Source of the DNA: a virus
Length of the DNA: 33,677 bases
Virus record (IMG/VR): IMGVR_UViG_3300035670_009547
Coordinates: 1 to 33,677 of that record
Strand: one strand, 5' to 3'
The notes below the pieces were generated by a model. That model made no database searches. It was not told the origin of the DNA and worked only from the letters and a program-made list of their open reading frames with translations. Of the stretch, positions 31,701 through 33,677 are shown in pieces. The position numbers and the translations under genes are program-made. Position 1 is the stretch's first letter. The number at the start of each line of letters is the position of its first letter.

Positions 31701-32085
31701 TGGTATTGCAATTAGTCCAATTCTTCCTGATGGAAAGAAAAATTATTTAATTGACATCGATGGTACTATAACTGAGGATGTACCTAATGAAGAACCTTGG
31801 AGAATGGTTACCTGCGAACCATATCCTGGTTCTGTTGAAATAATCAACAAATGGTATGATGAGGGTCATATCATCACTTTTTTTACATCAAGAACTGATT
31901 CGCACAAAGATGTGACACTTGAATGGCTAAATAAACATGGATATAAATTTCATGGTCTTCTACTAAATAAACCACGAGGTGGAAACTATCATTGGATTGA
32001 CAATCACATTGTGAGAGCAACAAGATATGAGGGTAAATGGAGTAAAATGACTAAGAAAAAAACAGACATTGAAGTTTTCGAATAA
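31675..32085 (+). CDS. HAD-superfamily phosphatase
   Basis: The protein has 136 residues. Motif I is YLIDIDGTITED (two catalytic aspartates), motif II is ITFFTSRT, and the end has LLLNKPRGGNYHWIDNHIV with motif III lysine and a downstream acidic WIDN. Small HAD phosphatases in T4-like phages act on nucleotide or polynucleotide phosphates; the exact substrate here is unknown. The ATG at 31675 lies within the dut coding sequence in another frame, and no better in-frame start comes before motif I. It joins the next gene by TAATG. Confidence 0.87.
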   Translation: MDLGQQEFNGIAISPILPDGKKNYLIDIDGTITEDVPNEEPWRMVTCEPYPGSVEIINKWYDEGHIITFFTSRTDSHKDVTLEWLNKHGYKFHGLLLNKPRGGNYHWIDNHIVRATRYEGKWSKMTKKKTDIEVFE

Positions 32086-33503
32086 TGATTACAATTGGAT
32101 TTTCTACTAGAGAGCATAATCAAAACTATATTGATTACATACAAAAAACCTGCATGTTCAAGGAGGTTGAGATTATTGAAAAGGTAAACAAAGGTACTCA
32201 ATCATTATCTGAAGTTTACAATGAAATTATAAATGAGTCATCAAATGATGTTGTTGTATTAATACACGATGATTTGGAATTCGATACAAAAAATTGGGGA
32301 GATAAACTACTTAAAGGATTCCAAAAAAATCCTGAATTCGGTATTGTAGGTCTTGCTGGAACCAAATTTTTACCATCAAATGCTAAATGGTGGACAGTCT
32401 CATCAACAATGTATGGAATCGTGAATCACAAACAAAACGGAAAAAAATGGACAAGTATTTACTCCGCAGATTTGGGACAAAAATTCGAAGATGTTGTAAT
32501 TACTGATGGTCTTTTCATAGCATTAGATAAGACAAAAATTAAACATAAGTTTGATGAAACTATACCAGGATTTCACTTTTATGATTTGGGTTTTACACTC
32601 AAAAATTATTTGGATGGAGTCAAAGTTGGTGTGACAACCATGGTGAGAGTCACTCATTTATCCATAGGTGAAACTAATACTCAGTGGGAAAAAAACAGAC
32701 AAGATTTTGAGACAAAATATCAAAATCAGTTACCAATCAATATTCTACCGAAAGATCAAAACGAAACTTTTATTTTTTGTCACGAACAAGATTTAATACT
32801 CGAGTTCGAACAGAACAACAAATTCAAAAGTTTATACAAATATACCTATGTTTTTTTAGGTAAAAGACCTGTAGATAAATTATCCGAACTTCAAAACGTT
32901 ATTATTGCTAGAAATTTGGATCATAATTTAGAGGATTATCCTTTATTCACATCATTTACCGGTTGGTACGCATTATGGAAAAATAATCTCATTAGTACTA
33001 AGTATGTGAATTTATTTGAGTATGATGTTGTACTTGATCCATATATTGATCAACGTCATTGTAAATTTTACGAACAGAATGTTGAGTTAATTGGATATGT
33101 TCCTTTTCCAGTTGCCCATTACCAATTTATTACAAATCAAGAATGGGTAGAACATATATTGCCCGCAATTAAGGAAGTGTATAGACATGACTTATATCAA
33201 TACTTTTCGAAGTTACTTCAAAATAATCCTCAGGCTGTGTGGTCTTCAACATCCAATACAACTTTCAGGTTTGATGTATTCGAAGAATATATGAAATGGT
33301 TTGAACCACTGATACCGTATCTAAAAGATACTAAGACCTGTGGTCACGCCCACGAAAGATCCATAACATTTTTCTCACATATGAGAAAGAAAAAACAATT
33401 AATTACTAACGGCATTCTTCAGCACCTACAATTGGATTCCCATAAAACTCAAGGTCATTCCGTAAACATGGATGACTCACTGAAAAAATTAATGAGTCAT
33501 TAA
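32085..33503 (+). CDS. Two-domain glycosyltransferase (GT2-like)
   Basis: The protein has 472 residues. The first ~225 are GT2-like: ITIGFSTREHN, a helix with SLSEVYNEIINESSNDVVVLIHDDLEF (acidic metal site), FGIVGLAGTKFL, and DGLFIALDK with a late GFHFYDLGFTLKNY. The second part (~245-472) has YKYTYVFLGKRPV, NLFEYDVVLDP (a second acidic motif) and a distinct C-terminal helical region (HERSITFF). Like the 556-aa gene in the minus cassette, two catalytic modules seem fused. It follows the HAD gene by TAATG and leads into another glycosyltransferase candidate two bases on. Confidence 0.75.
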   Translation: MITIGFSTREHNQNYIDYIQKTCMFKEVEIIEKVNKGTQSLSEVYNEIINESSNDVVVLIHDDLEFDTKNWGDKLLKGFQKNPEFGIVGLAGTKFLPSNAKWWTVSSTMYGIVNHKQNGKKWTSIYSADLGQKFEDVVITDGLFIALDKTKIKHKFDETIPGFHFYDLGFTLKNYLDGVKVGVTTMVRVTHLSIGETNTQWEKNRQDFETKYQNQLPINILPKDQNETFIFCHEQDLILEFEQNNKFKSLYKYTYVFLGKRPVDKLSELQNVIIARNLDHNLEDYPLFTSFTGWYALWKNNLISTKYVNLFEYDVVLDPYIDQRHCKFYEQNVELIGYVPFPVAHYQFITNQEWVEHILPAIKEVYRHDLYQYFSKLLQNNPQAVWSSTSNTTFRFDVFEEYMKWFEPLIPYLKDTKTCGHAHERSITFFSHMRKKKQLITNGILQHLQLDSHKTQGHSVNMDDSLKKLMSH

Positions 33504-33504
33504 G

Positions 33505-33677
33505 ATGAAATACGTGAGTTACAGTCTTTGGGGTAAAGATGAATTATATACTAAAGGGGCCTTGATAAATTCCCTTCAGGTGAAAGAATTTTATGAAGAT
33601 TGGCAATCTATTTTTTATTATGATGATAGCGTTCCCGAAAATATAATATCAAAATTAAACGAAAACGGGGCTATCAC
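33505..33677 (+). CDS. Probable glycosyltransferase, 5' part, cut by window edge
   Basis: The ATG at 33505 lies one base after the previous stop and the frame stays open to the window edge (57 residues). The N-terminus, MKYVSYSLWGKDELYTKGAL, then LQVKEFYEDWQSIFYYDDSVP, is the style of a small phage and bacterial glycosyltransferase-like family that begins with 'SxxLWGxxxxYxxGA'. The catalytic part is outside the window, so the assignment rests on this N-terminus and the neighbouring genes. Confidence 0.6.
   Translation, partial: MKYVSYSLWGKDELYTKGALINSLQVKEFYEDWQSIFYYDDSVPENIISKLNENGAI

Noticed and set aside
1-33677. tRNA genes, integrase, attachment sites or insertion sequences
   Set aside because: Looked for and not seen; gaps between genes are all under about 125 bases and none holds a cloverleaf or transposase.

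Overview
This window looks like part of the genome of a T4-like contractile-tailed phage (myovirus). It carries a T4-type tail sheath, a family B DNA polymerase with the T4 gp43 layout, dUTPase, an SNF2-type helicase, and blocks of virion structural genes. The DNA is AT-rich, genes are packed tightly (1-4 base overlaps such as TAATG and ATGA), and start codons have almost no Shine-Dalgarno sequence but often A/T-rich leaders. That is typical of Bacteroidetes hosts, so a marine or freshwater Bacteroidetes phage is my best inference. No host gene, integrase, tRNA or CRISPR array was seen.

Layout, left to right. (1) 1-5410, mostly minus: a truncated HAD-type phosphatase-like gene, the oversized tail sheath gene (1054 aa), a tiny plus-strand ribbon-helix-helix candidate, and two neck/tail structural candidates. 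(2) 5453-10268, plus: SNF2 helicase, a manganese-type superoxide dismutase fused to a nuclease-like domain, a neck-like structural protein and a small beta-rich protein. (3) 10209-13553, minus: DNA polymerase, with a hairpin and a 16-codon mini-ORF in its leader, and a small conserved-looking protein. (4) 13580-19288, minus: a six-gene sugar-modification cassette with five glycosyltransferase genes of several families and one methyltransferase. (5) 19357-26553, minus: four tail-fibre or adhesin-like genes, three of which share Thr-Pro-rich mucin-like linkers and one of which carries a trypsin-like protease domain. (6) 26600-29158, plus: five small genes including a WYL-like protein with a T4-style capsid-targeting N-terminus. 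(7) 29210-33677, plus: a GT-B glycosyltransferase, DEDDy exonuclease, dUTPase, HAD phosphatase, a two-domain glycosyltransferase, and the start of another probable glycosyltransferase.

A 7-base motif, TATTTAT, sits shortly upstream of most structural gene blocks in the matching orientation, including both sides of the 46-base divergent gap at 26554-26599. It is absent before the glycosyltransferase cassette, the helicase and the 29210 nucleotide-metabolism block. I read it as a candidate phage late promoter, a variant or analogue of the T4 late TATAAATA box. The superoxide dismutase fusion carries this motif, which suggests late expression with virion genes.

The most unusual items are the superoxide dismutase-nuclease fusion, the protease-bearing fibre protein, and the mucin-like Thr-Pro stalks encoded next to a glycosylation cassette. 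Together the last two suggest a glycosylated virion surface. All functional statements come from reading motifs by eye; no database search was run.
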